Under the pieces are notes generated by a model. The model saw only the letters and a list, made by a program, of their open reading frames with translations. It was not told the origin of the DNA and made no database searches. 64,000 bases of DNA from Xanthobacteraceae bacterium (GTDB lineage Bacteria; Pseudomonadota; Alphaproteobacteria; Rhizobiales; Xanthobacteraceae), in NCBI GenBank assembly GCA_019752575.1, contig JAIELW010000011.1, positions 62,001 through 126,000 of the forward strand, read 5' to 3'. The stretch's first letter is position 1, and each line of letters opens with the position of its first letter. Positions 37,012 to 50,102 of the stretch are shown here, one piece after another. The position numbers and the translations under genes were made by a program.

Positions 37012-39741
37012 TTAAGATTCGGTTTGCGGCGGCGCGGCAGGCGCCGCCGGTTTCTTCGGGAAAAGAAGCCGCTGGTATAGCAGCCCAATTCCGACGAGGA
37101 CGACGCCGAGACCGATGAAGGACAGCGCCCGCCAGACGCCGGTAAGTCCCGCAAGGTCGATGAAGAAGACCTTGGCGATGGTCGCGAGCATGACCGCAGC
37201 GGATGCGAGCCGCACCGGCTTCGACTGCCGCACGATGCCGATAAGTAAGAGCAGCACGGAGAACGTGAGCCACACTGCCGAGTACGTGTAGAGTTCCGCA
37301 TCGGAAGTGCTGCCGCGCCAAAGCACCGGCCCATGGAACATCAAGCGCACCTGCAAGGTGAGATAGGCCATCGCCAACACGACCGAAGTGATGCCGGCAA
37401 AGCCTCGGTAGGTTTCATTCCGCGTCTTTTGATAGACGACCGCGAGAATGCCGGCGAGAATTGCCGGCACGAGATAGCCGAGCAGCACCAAGTTGATGTA
37501 GCGCCCCTCTCCCACCGGCTCGCCGGAGAAGAAGGGATTCTGGATAAAGAGCAACCCGAGATAGATCGCAAGGAACGTGATCGCGGCAATAATCTTTGCG
37601 CCGAAATCGTGCACGATATTCTTCGTCACCATCCGCGTGCGCTCGAGGCCGATCGTCATCGCAAGACCTACGATCACGTGCATCGCGAATTCGGCGAACG
37701 GCGCTTCGTTCTTGTAAATCTCACCGCCATTGATGTAGTGGCGGATCTGCAGCGAGAAGAAGAGCGCGGTGAAGAGAATGCCTAGCGAGTCCGCGAAGCG
37801 CGACGGAAAATCGTCCGCACGTTTCCTGAGCAACCAGCCCGTGGTCCAGAATGCGAGCGCGGGCACGCCGTAGCCCCACAACAGCCAGTTGAAAATCGGC
37901 GTGGTGCCGAGATCGCTGCCGACAATGCGGGGGTCATAAGCAATGCGCGCAACGACAAGCAAGCACGCGGCGGCAACGAGCCAGCGCAGGAACGGCAGCG
38001 GCCGCTTGCTCTCGACATAAGCGATGCCCGCCGCCATCAGCGCGAGCGAAACCGTGAGCCAGCCTTTTTCCAGCGCGAAAGTGAGCGCAAGCGCGAGCGA
38101 AATAATCGAGCCGGTCGCGAAGATCGCGGCAGCCGAGGCCGAGCCCCGCTTTGCTACGCGCTTCGATAATATTTCGGTGGCGTAAGCGAAGATCGCGGCA
38201 AGCGCGATGGCGATACCGGCAAACGGAATCGAGCGCTCCCACACCGCGATCCGGTAATAGAGCGCGGTCATGATCGCGATCGGTGCAATCACGGCGGCAG
38301 CCGCCCAAAGGATCGCCTGCGTCGTGCTCTTGGTGCGTTCCTGCGCGAGAAAACCCGCAGCGCCGAACAGCACAGCGAGCGCGCCGCCGAGCCACAGCTG
38401 CGAACCGAACGTTGCGCGCGGCAACTCTGGAATGTTTCCGGCAACCGGACCGGGTGCCGCGAGCGGATTTGCGATCCGCACTTCCACCGCCCATTGCGCA
38501 ATGACAAGCGCCGCAAGGATAGCGGCGGCAGGCACCGCGGCGGTCGCCGCTTCGGTGCGCCAGGCGATCGCGATCGTCGCGGCGCAGAGAATGGCAAACG
38601 CATAGAGCGCCGCTGCTTCGTGGTTGCGCGCGACGACAAGCAACGCCAGCGCGAACAGATACGCGGCAAGCGCGCCCGACGAAATACCATCGACCTTGCC
38701 GGGTTCGGCCGCAGGGCCATAGAACAGTCCCGACACAATCAGCGCGGTGGCGAGCGCGTAACCCACGATGCCGTGGAAGACATGCGGGATCAGCGCATCG
38801 CGCATGAAGTCGTCGATACCCGGCAGCATCCAGAACACGGAGAACACGACCGCCGTGATCGCGAGCCAGCGCCACAGCCGTGCCCGCGCGAGTGCAAAGG
38901 CGACCGCCGTGACAACCGCGAGATAGATGTAGAGCGCCCAGTAATTCGGCGCTTCCGACGATACCAGCATCGGCGTGACGTATGCGCCGATCAGGCCGAG
39001 ACCCGCGAGCATCGGCCCGTGCAGGAGCGCTGCTGCAAGCGTCGCCAGCGCGACCGCGCCGAGCGCGATGAAAGCGGCGGGAGGCGAAAGAAATCCATAA
39101 AGTGCGTAAGCCGCGTACACCGTCGCGTAAGCAACCGTGGTGCCTGCGGCCGTGAGAATGCTCGGAATATGCGCGGTCGGAACGCCCGCGACATCGGACT
39201 TGTTTTCTTTGCGGCGCATCCATTCGCCGGCCGCGACCAGCACCACCGCGAGCAGCGCGCCGAAGAAAATGCGCATGCCGGGACCGATCAGTCCCGCTTC
39301 GATCGAATAGCGCACGAGGAAAATGCCGCCGAGCGTAAGCGCGAGTCCGCCGACCCACACCACCCAGCGCGTGCCGAACTGTTCTTCGAAACTCGTGTCG
39401 CTTGCAGGTTTCGGAGGCGCGGGACGCGGCGTGCGCGGCGGCGGAGCGGACGGTGTCGCCGCTGCGGCGGGAGCGGCTGGAGTTTCGGACGCGGAAAATG
39501 CCGAAGGCTTTTCGCTGACGGTCGCCGCACGCGCAGTTGCTGCGGCAGCGCGCGGCTCGCGCGGAGGACGGGGTGCTGCCACAACGACGGACGGCGCTTC
39601 GATGCCGAGCTTCTTCTCGACCCCGCGCAACCGCATGTCGATGCTGCGAAGCTGGCCGCCCTGCGCCAGCGATTTGAAGAACGCGATGATTGCCATCACC
39701 GGTATTGCAAGGATCAATACCGCCAGCAGCGCCCATTCCAT
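37012..39741 (-). CDS. DUF2339 domain-containing polytopic membrane protein
   Basis: This is a very large (909-residue) inner-membrane protein. An N-terminal membrane segment (MEWALLAVLILAIPVMAII) is followed by a short charged helix QLRSIDMRLRGVEKKL, an Ala/Pro-rich linker (about 50-120), the conserved FEEQFGTRWVVWVGGLALTLGG block, and then more than twenty hydrophobic helices to the end. This is the DUF2339 architecture; no biochemical function is established. ATG 39741 is chosen because it begins the hydrophobic N-terminus typical of the family; the frame continues upstream to 39963. It runs toward mraZ but the dcw cluster has its own promoter. Confidence 0.82.
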   Translation of the reverse strand: MEWALLAVLILAIPVMAIIAFFKSLAQGGQLRSIDMRLRGVEKKLGIEAPSVVVAAPRPPREPRAAAATARAATVSEKPSAFSASETPAAPAAAATPSAPPPRTPRPAPPKPASDTSFEEQFGTRWVVWVGGLALTLGGIFLVRYSIEAGLIGPGMRIFFGALLAVVLVAAGEWMRRKENKSDVAGVPTAHIPSILTAAGTTVAYATVYAAYALYGFLSPPAAFIALGAVALATLAAALLHGPMLAGLGLIGAYVTPMLVSSEAPNYWALYIYLAVVTAVAFALARARLWRWLAITAVVFSVFWMLPGIDDFMRDALIPHVFHGIVGYALATALIVSGLFYGPAAEPGKVDGISSGALAAYLFALALLVVARNHEAAALYAFAILCAATIAIAWRTEAATAAVPAAAILAALVIAQWAVEVRIANPLAAPGPVAGNIPELPRATFGSQLWLGGALAVLFGAAGFLAQERTKSTTQAILWAAAAVIAPIAIMTALYYRIAVWERSIPFAGIAIALAAIFAYATEILSKRVAKRGSASAAAIFATGSIISLALALTFALEKGWLTVSLALMAAGIAYVESKRPLPFLRWLVAAACLLVVARIAYDPRIVGSDLGTTPIFNWLLWGYGVPALAFWTTGWLLRKRADDFPSRFADSLGILFTALFFSLQIRHYINGGEIYKNEAPFAEFAMHVIVGLAMTIGLERTRMVTKNIVHDFGAKIIAAITFLAIYLGLLFIQNPFFSGEPVGEGRYINLVLLGYLVPAILAGILAVVYQKTRNETYRGFAGITSVVLAMAYLTLQVRLMFHGPVLWRGSTSDAELYTYSAVWLTFSVLLLLIGIVRQSKPVRLASAAVMLATIAKVFFIDLAGLTGVWRALSFIGLGVVLVGIGLLYQRLLFPKKPAAPAAPPQTES

Positions 39742-39874
39742 TGGATTGCCCCGCCCTTCTTGAAGGTGGCGTGATGCTATCGCAGGGGAAATGCGAAGCG
39801 AAGCCGCCTCACCCCCCTTGTGAAAAAGCGTGAGAAGTGGAATTGCGGCTATAACAACAAGAGCAAAAACCGCC

Positions 39875-40630
39875 GTGCAGAAGACCTTCGAAGCCGATTC
39901 ACGCTGCGTCAGCGCAGTCTCGCCCTCGCCCAATGTGAGCGAGCGCACATGCGCGCCGGACATTCTGCTTCTGCATTACACCGGCATGCTGACCGGCGAG
40001 AGCGCGTTGAAGTGGCTCTGCAATCCCGAGAGCAAAGTTTCCTCGCACTACTTCGTGGACGAGGACGGCACGGTGACACAGCTCGTCCCGGAATCCGTGC
40101 GCGGGCATCACGCCGGCATTTCTTCGTGGGAAGGCACCACCGACATTAATTCGCGCTCGATCGGAATCGAAATCGTCAATCCGGGGCACGAATACGGCTA
40201 CCGCGATTTTCCCGACGAGCAGATCGAAGCGGTGATCCATCTCTGCTTCGACATCGTCGCACGCCACAAGATCAGTCCGACGCGCGTGCTCGCGCACTCG
40301 GACGTCGCCCCCACGCGCAAGCAAGATCCGGGCGAGAAGTTTCCGTGGGAGCCACTTTTCGAAGCCGGCATCGGTCACTGGATCGCGCCGGTCGCGATCG
40401 GCGAAGGCGCATTATTGCAGCCGGGCGATTCCGGTGCCGCGGTGTCGGCGATGCAAGCCGCGCTGAAGGAATATGGTTACGGCGTTTCGACAACCGGTGC
40501 ATTCGACGAATTGACCGGCGCGGTTATCACCGCCTTTCAGCGCCATTTTCGCCCCGGACTTGTCGATGGCATCGCAGATCACTCCACATTGCGCACGCTT
40601 GAGAGGTTGCTCGCTTCGCGTCCTGGATGA
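39875..40630 (+). CDS. N-acetylmuramoyl-L-alanine amidase (AmiD type) with PG-binding domain
   Basis: This enzyme cuts the MurNAc-L-Ala bond. The amidase_2 domain is plain: ILLLHYTGM (zinc His), VSSHYFVDEDGTV, HHAGISSWEGTTDINSRSIGIEIVN, and AHSDVAPTRKQDPGEKFPW with the second zinc His and the Lys/Asp. The C-terminus from about residue 180 (LLQPGDSGAAVSAMQAALKEYGY) is a PG_binding_1 domain. No clear signal peptide is visible. GTG 39875 (MQKTFEADS) fits family starts; an upstream GTG at 39830 adds 15 residues. It is divergent from the DUF2339 gene. Confidence 0.85.
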   Translation: MQKTFEADSRCVSAVSPSPNVSERTCAPDILLLHYTGMLTGESALKWLCNPESKVSSHYFVDEDGTVTQLVPESVRGHHAGISSWEGTTDINSRSIGIEIVNPGHEYGYRDFPDEQIEAVIHLCFDIVARHKISPTRVLAHSDVAPTRKQDPGEKFPWEPLFEAGIGHWIAPVAIGEGALLQPGDSGAAVSAMQAALKEYGYGVSTTGAFDELTGAVITAFQRHFRPGLVDGIADHSTLRTLERLLASRPG

Positions 40631-40784
40631 GCAAAGTTCCGTTGCCATAATTTAATTGGAGCCTGCCGGAACGATTTCCGGCAATGGTGACGCACTACGA
40701 TTTTCTAAGCTTTTCGACAGATTATGGCCCCATTTCGCATGGCATCTCGGCCAATCGATTACGGGGATAAGGAATCCACTCGAA

Positions 40785-41423
40785 ATGAATCTGTTCCGAC
40801 TGGCGCTGCCTGCCGCAGCGCTCGCCGCCGTAGTGAGCGTGTATCCCGTAGCTGCGGAAGAAGACCCCGTTCGTCAGTTTTTGAACGACGAATTCAGCAA
40901 CACGCAGGCTACGAACGAAGCTGCTCCTGCCGCCGACCAGGTGGCAGACATCGACAAGAATGCCTGGGCCGGTCTCGTACCGGCTGCGAATACAAAGCAG
41001 CGCGCGGCACTTGCACCCGCTCTTGCTCCGGCTGCGGCTGGCGACAATGCGCCGATCCTTGCGCTGGTCGATAAACACGCTTCGGCGAACGGTATTCCTG
41101 CCGCTTTCGCGCGCGCCGTCGTCCGCATCGAAAGTAACTTCAACCCGAAGGCGACCGGCCGCCAGCGCGAAGTCGGCCTGATGCAGATCAAGTTTGAGAC
41201 CGCGCGCGGCATCGGTTTTGCCGGCACGCGCGAACAACTCTACGATCCCGATACGAATTTGCAGTGGGGCATGAAGTATCTCGCGATGGCCTGGAAGCTC
41301 GGCGGTTCCACACCGTGCGGCGCGGTCATGAAGTATCAGGGCGGCCACGGCGTGATGCGCCCCAACGCGGCGTCGAACGCCTATTGCGCCAAAGTGAAAA
41401 GCCACATGGCCTCGGCGAATTAA
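40785..41423 (+). CDS. Lytic transglycosylase (SLT domain), copy 1
   Basis: The protein has 212 residues: a signal peptide MNLFRLALPAAALAAVVSVYP ending VAA, a variable linker, and a C-terminal Slt domain. VRIESNFNPKATG holds the catalytic Glu, VGLMQIKFETAR is the GLMQ motif, and CGAVMKYQGGH follows. It would cut peptidoglycan glycan strands in the periplasm to form anhydro-muramic ends. The AAGGA site and family length support ATG 40785 over upstream in-frame codons. It follows the amidase gene by ~150 bases and precedes a paralog. Confidence 0.87.
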   Translation: MNLFRLALPAAALAAVVSVYPVAAEEDPVRQFLNDEFSNTQATNEAAPAADQVADIDKNAWAGLVPAANTKQRAALAPALAPAAAGDNAPILALVDKHASANGIPAAFARAVVRIESNFNPKATGRQREVGLMQIKFETARGIGFAGTREQLYDPDTNLQWGMKYLAMAWKLGGSTPCGAVMKYQGGHGVMRPNAASNAYCAKVKSHMASAN

Positions 41424-41643
41424 GCATCGAAAGGTATTCGATCACGATGCTGTGGCGCGGGTGGAAACGTCCGCGCCATTTCTATCGCCGTATGCCTCGA
41501 TGGGAATACTCGGCGAGGGAACTTTGGCAGACTTCGCATCCTGCCCAAAAATTTCCCCGAAATCGTTTAGCGCTTGACTGATTGATGCCGTGTTCGCACA
41601 GCTTTCTCCGCGCGATTTTTTTCGAGGGGAAGGAACCAAATCG

Positions 41644-42222
41644 ATGCGATTGAGTTATGAGGCGCTGCCGCTCGCAGCGCTGACGACGGCTTTGTGTGTC
41701 ACGGCCGCGAATGCCGAGTTCCCAATTGTCCAGATCGCCGCCGAAGAGCAATCGGCTGTCGTCGAGCAAACGCAGCAGACGGACTTGAAACAGGAACTGC
41801 AATTCCAGCAGCCAAAACCTGCACATTCTGCTCCGGCAAGAATGCCCAAACACGAGGTGCTGGCGCTGGTTGACCGCTTCGCTCGCGAACACGGAGTTCC
41901 AGTTAGCTTTGCCCGTGCGGTCGTTCATGTGGAAAGCAGCTATAATCCGCGTGTAACCGGCAGCGTCGGCGAAATCGGCCTGATGCAGTTAAAATACGAT
42001 ACTGCCCGGATGATCGGTTTCACTGGCTCCCGCGACGAACTCTACGAACCCGCCACCAATTTGACTTGGGGTATGAAGTATCTCGCCGGCGCCTGGAAAC
42101 TCGGCGGCAAATCGCCCTGCGGTGCGGTGATACGCTATCAGGGCGGCCACGCGCGAAAGACTCATACGTCCGTGTCGAAGCGTTATTGCGCCAAAGTGCA
42201 AAGGTTTATGGCATCGAGCTGA
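41644..42222 (+). CDS. Lytic transglycosylase (SLT domain), copy 2
   Basis: The 192-residue paralog of the preceding gene has a signal peptide (MRLSYEALPLAALTTALCVT, ending ANA), a Gln-rich linker (EQTQQTDLKQELQFQQ), then the Slt domain with VHVESSYNPRVTG (catalytic Glu), IGLMQLKYDTARMIGF and CGAVIRYQGGH. Both copies end in a Cys-containing YCAKV motif, and CGAV carries a second Cys, so a disulfide is likely. GGGGAAGGA lies nine bases before ATG 41644. The two copies differ most in the linker, which suggests an old tandem duplication with diverged targeting. Confidence 0.87.
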   Translation: MRLSYEALPLAALTTALCVTAANAEFPIVQIAAEEQSAVVEQTQQTDLKQELQFQQPKPAHSAPARMPKHEVLALVDRFAREHGVPVSFARAVVHVESSYNPRVTGSVGEIGLMQLKYDTARMIGFTGSRDELYEPATNLTWGMKYLAGAWKLGGKSPCGAVIRYQGGHARKTHTSVSKRYCAKVQRFMASS

Positions 42223-42312
42223 ACGAGCGTTCGTTAGGCACGATAGACGACGGATGGAAAAGTCCGCGCCATTTTTCTTGACCGCACCCGAGCGTGGGCC
42301 CATCTACAAACC

Positions 42313-42690
42313 GTCAGTCGGCCGGGCAGCCGCGGAGCGCAAGGCTTCGAGGAAAGTCCGGGCTCCACGAAGATACGGTGCCGGATAACATCCGGCGGGG
42401 GCGACCCCAGGGAAAGTGCCACAGAGAACAAACCGCCGCGGTCCTCGGACCAGGTAAGGGTGAAAAGGTGCGGTAAGAGCGCACCGCGTTTCTGGCAACA
42501 GAAGCGGCACGGCAAACCCCACCGGGAGCAAAGCCAAATAGGGATGGCGCGGCGAAAGCCGGTCGGTCTTCGGACCAGTCATCCGGGTTGGCTGCTCGAG
42601 GCGTTTGGCGACAAACGCCCTAGAGGAATGGCTGCCGCGCGGGGGCAACCTCGCCATACAGAACCCGGCTTACAGGCCGGCTGATGCTTG
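42313..42690 (+). ncRNA. rnpB: RNase P RNA (type A)
   Basis: This is the catalytic RNA that matures tRNA 5' ends. Conserved blocks occur in order: GCCGGGCAGCCGCGG near the 5' end, GAGGAAAGTCCGGGCTCCAC (CR I, 42349 on), AGGGTGAAAAGGTGCGGTAAGAGC, AGAGGAATGGCTGCC and ATACAGAACCCGGCTTACAG near the 3' end (CR V), which pairs back to the start to form P4. Exact ends are estimated from the family. Confidence 0.95.
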
Positions 42691-42698
42691 AGACTGAG

Positions 42699-42727
42699 AA
42701 GGCCCGGCGGGACGACCGCCGGGCCTT
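42699..42727 (+). terminator. Terminator hairpin after rnpB
   Basis: AAGGCCCGGCGG (42699-42710), loop GACGA, CCGCCGGGCCTT (42716-42727) form a perfect 12-bp stem nine bases after rnpB. The following CGCCGCATTT is only weakly T-rich. Confidence 0.7.
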
Positions 42728-42797
42728 CGCCGCATTTCGAGGCAAATTCGGCGAAAACTGCCGGTGCCATAGTACCTTTTTCACAGCCAATTTTGCA

Positions 42798-42823
42798 GGA
42801 ACAACTCACAGGCCACAGGCGTT
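42798..42823 (+). promoter_or_regulatory. EcfG-type general-stress promoter upstream of a 27-residue peptide gene
   Basis: GGAAC (42798-42802), 17 bases, CGTT (42820-42823) fits the sigma-EcfG consensus. The expected leader to the ATG at 42921 is about 90 bases. Confidence 0.65.
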
Positions 42824-42920
42824 ATGAGCCGGACTACGACTTTCGGATGATTTTTAGCTTCCCCTAGGACCTGCCGGCTGGCAACCTCAGGGCAAGCGCA
42901 AACCAAAGGGGAGACTAATC

Positions 42921-43004
42921 ATGCTTCTCACCCGCCGGATTGACGTGCTGGCTATCCTTGTTTCGTTCGCTTTCATTGGAGCAATCCTGCTCGGAATGAT
43001 CTGA
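42921..43004 (+). CDS. 27-residue single-span membrane peptide
   Basis: The peptide begins MLLTRRIDVLAILVSF and ends FIGAILLGMI. Two arginines and an aspartate precede one hydrophobic helix, so the C-terminus should face the periplasm or end in the membrane. GGGGAG seven bases upstream of the ATG is a strong ribosome site. I recall similar tiny unannotated frames in Rhizobiales, but no function is known to me. An EcfG promoter upstream suggests stress induction. It is too short for standard gene callers. Confidence 0.65.
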   Translation: MLLTRRIDVLAILVSFAFIGAILLGMI

Positions 43005-43111
43005 GCCCAGGTTTCATTTTCACAGGTTAGGCGCCGGTAAGCGAAAAGCTTGCCGGCGTTTTCTATTACACGACCGGACGCAATCTATTCGGGTAGCCGC
43101 AGGGTGTTGCG

Positions 43112-46852
<3,741 letters not shown>

Positions 46853-46868
46853 TACTTTCAACTTCCAA

Positions 46869-47741
46869 TTACGCGGCGGCGGCGCTTGCGGTGGGGCGGA
46901 TGCCGAGGAGATGGCAGATCGCGAACACGAGTTCCGAACGGTTCAAGGTGTAGAAGTGAAACTCGTTCACGCCGCGCTGCCTGAGATCGTTGACTTGTTC
47001 CGCAGCGACGGTGGCGGCAACGAGCTTGCGCGTCTCGGGGTCGTTTTCGAGACCGGCGAAACGATCGGCCAACGCATTCGGCACATGGGCGCCGCAGACA
47101 TCCGCGAATTTCTTTACTTGTGCGAAATTCAGGACCGGGATGATTCCGGGCACGACCGGAACATCGATGCCGCGGGCGCGGACACGGTCGAGAAAGCGGA
47201 AATAAAGATCGTTGCCGAAGAAGAACTGCGTGATCGCGCGGTTCGCGCCGGCATCGACCTTGCGCTTGAGCAACTCGATCTCGACATCGGCACTCGCGCT
47301 GTCCGGATGTTTCTCCGGATAAGCCGAAACCGAAACTTCGAAATTACCGACCTTCTTGATGCCCTCGATCAACTCGGGACTGCCTTCATAACCGCCAGGA
47401 TGCGGTTCGTATTTGGTGCCCGCGCCCGTGACCGGATCGCCGCGCAGCGCCACGATGTGGCGGACGCCCGCGTCCCAATAATCCTGCACGACGGAGTCCG
47501 TTTCCGCTTTCGTCGCGCCGACACAGGTAAGATGTGCGGCAGGCGTCAGCGAGGTCTCGCGCAGCATGCGTGCGATCGTGCCGTGCGTGCGCTCGCGCGT
47601 GGAGCCGCCCGCGCCATAGGTCACGGAAACGAAACGCGGCTTCAGCGGCGCGAGACGCGCGATCGACGTCCACAGCGTCTTTTCCATCTCCGGCGACTTC
47701 GGCGGGAAGAACTCGAACGAGACCTGAATATCGTTACTCAT
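46869..47741 (-). CDS. metF: Methylenetetrahydrofolate reductase
   Basis: MetF makes 5-methyltetrahydrofolate, the methyl donor for MetH. The 290-residue FAD barrel has [17 protein letters not shown] at the N-terminus, [40 protein letters not shown] and the folate-loop [18 protein letters not shown] 47741 shares one base with the stop of the ArsR-type gene (TGATG); the frame upstream of it lies within that gene. The three genes form one transcription unit. Confidence 0.95.
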   Translation of the reverse strand: MSNDIQVSFEFFPPKSPEMEKTLWTSIARLAPLKPRFVSVTYGAGGSTRERTHGTIARMLRETSLTPAAHLTCVGATKAETDSVVQDYWDAGVRHIVALRGDPVTGAGTKYEPHPGGYEGSPELIEGIKKVGNFEVSVSAYPEKHPDSASADVEIELLKRKVDAGANRAITQFFFGNDLYFRFLDRVRARGIDVPVVPGIIPVLNFAQVKKFADVCGAHVPNALADRFAGLENDPETRKLVAATVAAEQVNDLRQRGVNEFHFYTLNRSELVFAICHLLGIRPTASAAAA

Positions 47742-48745
47742 CACGCAACCTCCCTGCCCTCGCCCGCGAGTTGGATGCGCGGGTCGCGCGCTACCCAGAC
47801 CGAAACCGTGAGCGCGTTCTCGTTTTTCCTCTCGGGCGCCAGCGCCCGGTGTCTTTCGAATTCGAGCCCGGCTTCTTTCAGCCATTCCTCGACCGTCTCC
47901 GGCGTATAGCCGAGCCGGCGATGCGCATGTTCGTCGCGCAGGAATTCGAGCTGGTGTGGAGCGAAATCCACCACGACGAGGCGGCCGGAAGGCCGCAGCA
48001 CACGCGCAGCTTCGCGCAGCGCACGTGCGCCGTCGTCGAGATAATGCAGCACCTGATGCAGCACGATCGCGTCGAAGCTGTCGCGCGGGAACGGCAGATT
48101 ATAAAGATCGCCTTGGCGCACCGAGCAGTTCTTCAGGCCCGCCTTGTCGAGATTGGCGCGGGCGAATTGCAGCATCTCCGGATTGAGATCAATGCCGACG
48201 CCGCGCGAAATCTCCGCGCCGAACAACTCCAGAATACGGCCCGTGCCGGTACCGAGATCGAGGAGCGAGTCGATGCGCTTGCCTGCAAGTGCCTCGCGCA
48301 CGGCGGCTTCCACCGCGACATCCGAAACGTGCAGCTTGCGAAGCTCGTCCCAGCGCGCGGCATGCTTGCGGAAATAATTCTGCGCCGCCGACTGACGGCT
48401 GGCGCGCACCTGCGCGAGCCGCTCGCGGTCGCGCTCGAAAATAGGATCGGAAGGATCGGCCAGCGCCAAAATTGCATCCGCGAGCGGTGCGCCGGCCCCC
48501 TCGGAGGCGCGGCGATAAAACGCCCAGCTTGCTTCCCGGAACCGCTCGACGATGCCGGCTTCGGCGAGCAGCCGAAGATGGCGCGAGATGCGCGGCTGCG
48601 ACTGGCCGAGAATGTCAGTGAGATCGGAAACCGTGAGTTCCGCCTGATCCAGTAGCGCAAGCAGGCGCAGGCGCGTGTCCTCCGCGGCGGCCTTCAGGCC
48701 GCCGAGCAGAGCGTCGAAATTGGAAGGTGCCTTCTTCCGGACCAC
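47741..48745 (-). CDS. ArsR-family regulator fused to a SAM-dependent methyltransferase
   Basis: The protein has 334 residues. Residues ~10-80 are an ArsR winged helix with recognition helix QSQPRISRHLRLL. Residues ~125-300 are a class I methyltransferase with motif I LLDLGTGTGRIL at 161-172 and VLHQVLHYLDD. Fusions of this kind at methionine genes belong to the SahR-like regulators, which sense S-adenosylhomocysteine or SAM. The methyltransferase fold probably serves as the ligand sensor, though activity cannot be excluded. No metal-binding Cys pair is seen. The start is GTG at 48743-48745 with AGAGG upstream. A palindrome at 48790-48811 is the likely operator. Confidence 0.85.
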   Translation of the reverse strand: MVRKKAPSNFDALLGGLKAAAEDTRLRLLALLDQAELTVSDLTDILGQSQPRISRHLRLLAEAGIVERFREASWAFYRRASEGAGAPLADAILALADPSDPIFERDRERLAQVRASRQSAAQNYFRKHAARWDELRKLHVSDVAVEAAVREALAGKRIDSLLDLGTGTGRILELFGAEISRGVGIDLNPEMLQFARANLDKAGLKNCSVRQGDLYNLPFPRDSFDAIVLHQVLHYLDDGARALREAARVLRPSGRLVVVDFAPHQLEFLRDEHAHRRLGYTPETVEEWLKEAGLEFERHRALAPERKNENALTVSVWVARDPRIQLAGEGREVA

Positions 48746-48789
48746 GACAGAAAAACCTCTTCAGACATGGGCCAAAGCCCATTGCCCAC

Positions 48790-48811
48790 CACATAAGGAT
48801 ATCTTTATGTG
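48790..48811. promoter_or_regulatory. Palindromic operator upstream of the methionine operon
   Basis: A 22-bp palindrome (core CATAAGGATATCTTTATG) has one mismatched pair. On the minus strand TTGCAA, 17 bases upstream of TAAAGA inside it, gives a plausible promoter, so the operator covers the -10 box. The GATATC centre resembles SahR-type sites. Divergent opgC starts ~100 bases away and could share control. Confidence 0.68.
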
Positions 48812-48907
48812 ATTAAATATGGGGTTGCAAGCCGCCCCCGTCAATGAGCCGTAAATATCGGCAATTCCTATATTTTCAGGCCCGAAGGGCTCTTCTAAGG
48901 TTCGCCT

Positions 48908-50068
48908 ATGAGCTTGGCTTTGGGGCTTTCGATTCCGGTCGGCGCAGTGACGCTTCCCCCAAAGGAGCGCGATCTGCGGCTCGATTTTTTTCGCGGCCTC
49001 GCACTCTGGCTGATTTTCCTGAACCACATTCCATCGAACTTCGTCGGCTGGTTCACGACCCGCAATTTCGGCTTCTCGGACGCGGCCGAGATGTTCGTCT
49101 TCATCTCTGGCTACACGGCAGCCTTCGTCTATGGCCGCGTGATGATGGAGCGCGGCTTCACGGTTGCGAGCATGAGAATTTTGAAGCGCGCATGGCAGAT
49201 CTACGTCGCCTTCATCTTCCTGTTCATGATCTACCTAGCCCAAATCTCGTGGGTCGCAGCGCGCTTCGAAAACCCGCTCTACATCGAGGAAATGAACCTG
49301 CTGCATTTCCTGCAGCGGCCCGAGATCGTGATCGTAGAAGCGCTTATTTTGCGCTTCCTGCCGGCGAACGTGGACGTGCTGCCGCTCTACATCATCCTGA
49401 TGGCGCTCTTTCCGTTCATCCTGTGGCTGATCCTGCGCGCGCCGAACATCGCGCTCGGGCTCTCGTTCATCCTCTATCTCGCAGCCCGCTACTTTGGCTG
49501 GAATTTCCCAGGCTATCCGGCCGACAAGAGCTGGTACTTCAGTCCCTATGCCTGGCAGTTCCTGTTCGTAATCGGGGCGTGGTGCGGCACCGGAGGAGCG
49601 AGGCAGATCGGCTGGCTGATCCGGTCCAACGCGCTTCTGATTCTCGGGGGGATCTACCTTGCCTTCGCGGCCTTTATGACGTTGGCCACCAACATCCCAA
49701 TGCCGATCAATTTCCCGGACTGGCTCCTGATCTTCCCGCTCGACAAGACTGGTCTCGACCCGTTGCGGCTCCTGCACTTTCTGACCCTGACCGCAGTCGT
49801 GGTCCGCTTTGTGCCGGCGGATGCCCGGTTTCTGCGCAGCGACTGGGCCCGGCCGTTAATCCTATGCGGGGAGCACTCCCTGGAAATCTTCTGTCTGGGG
49901 GTCTTTCTGTCGTTTACGGCCCATATTTTGATGATCGAAGTATCCTCTAGGATACCTTTTCAGGTCATCGTTAGCCTTGGGGGCATCTTCGCGATGATTG
50001 CCCTTGCAGGCATCATGACGTGGTATAAGAAGCTGCAAAGCCGGGCACCGAAGAACCTGGCGGTTTAG
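48908..50068 (+). CDS. OpgC-family acyltransferase-like membrane protein
   Basis: The protein has 386 residues and about ten membrane segments. RDLRLDFFRGLALWLIFLNHIP at 20-41 is the OpgC/acyltransferase-3 start, with Arg and His typical of the active channel, and FSDAAEMFVFISGYTAAFVYG follows. OpgC proteins add succinyl groups to osmoregulated periplasmic glucans; relatives act on other glycans. There are no opgG/opgH genes nearby, so the glycan is not known. Two SGNH-fold proteins follow in the same direction (34 bases, then a 4-base overlap), which suggests one modification system. Confidence 0.85.
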   Translation: MSLALGLSIPVGAVTLPPKERDLRLDFFRGLALWLIFLNHIPSNFVGWFTTRNFGFSDAAEMFVFISGYTAAFVYGRVMMERGFTVASMRILKRAWQIYVAFIFLFMIYLAQISWVAARFENPLYIEEMNLLHFLQRPEIVIVEALILRFLPANVDVLPLYIILMALFPFILWLILRAPNIALGLSFILYLAARYFGWNFPGYPADKSWYFSPYAWQFLFVIGAWCGTGGARQIGWLIRSNALLILGGIYLAFAAFMTLATNIPMPINFPDWLLIFPLDKTGLDPLRLLHFLTLTAVVVRFVPADARFLRSDWARPLILCGEHSLEIFCLGVFLSFTAHILMIEVSSRIPFQVIVSLGGIFAMIALAGIMTWYKKLQSRAPKNLAV

Positions 50069-50102
50069 ACTTTAGTATAAGGCGTGCCTCTAAGGGGGGC
50101 CT

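Noticed and set aside
37934-39736. 600-residue minus-strand frame inside the DUF2339 gene
   Set aside because: It is an alternative frame of the DUF2339 gene with Arg-rich composition; the DUF2339 frame shows real membrane helices.
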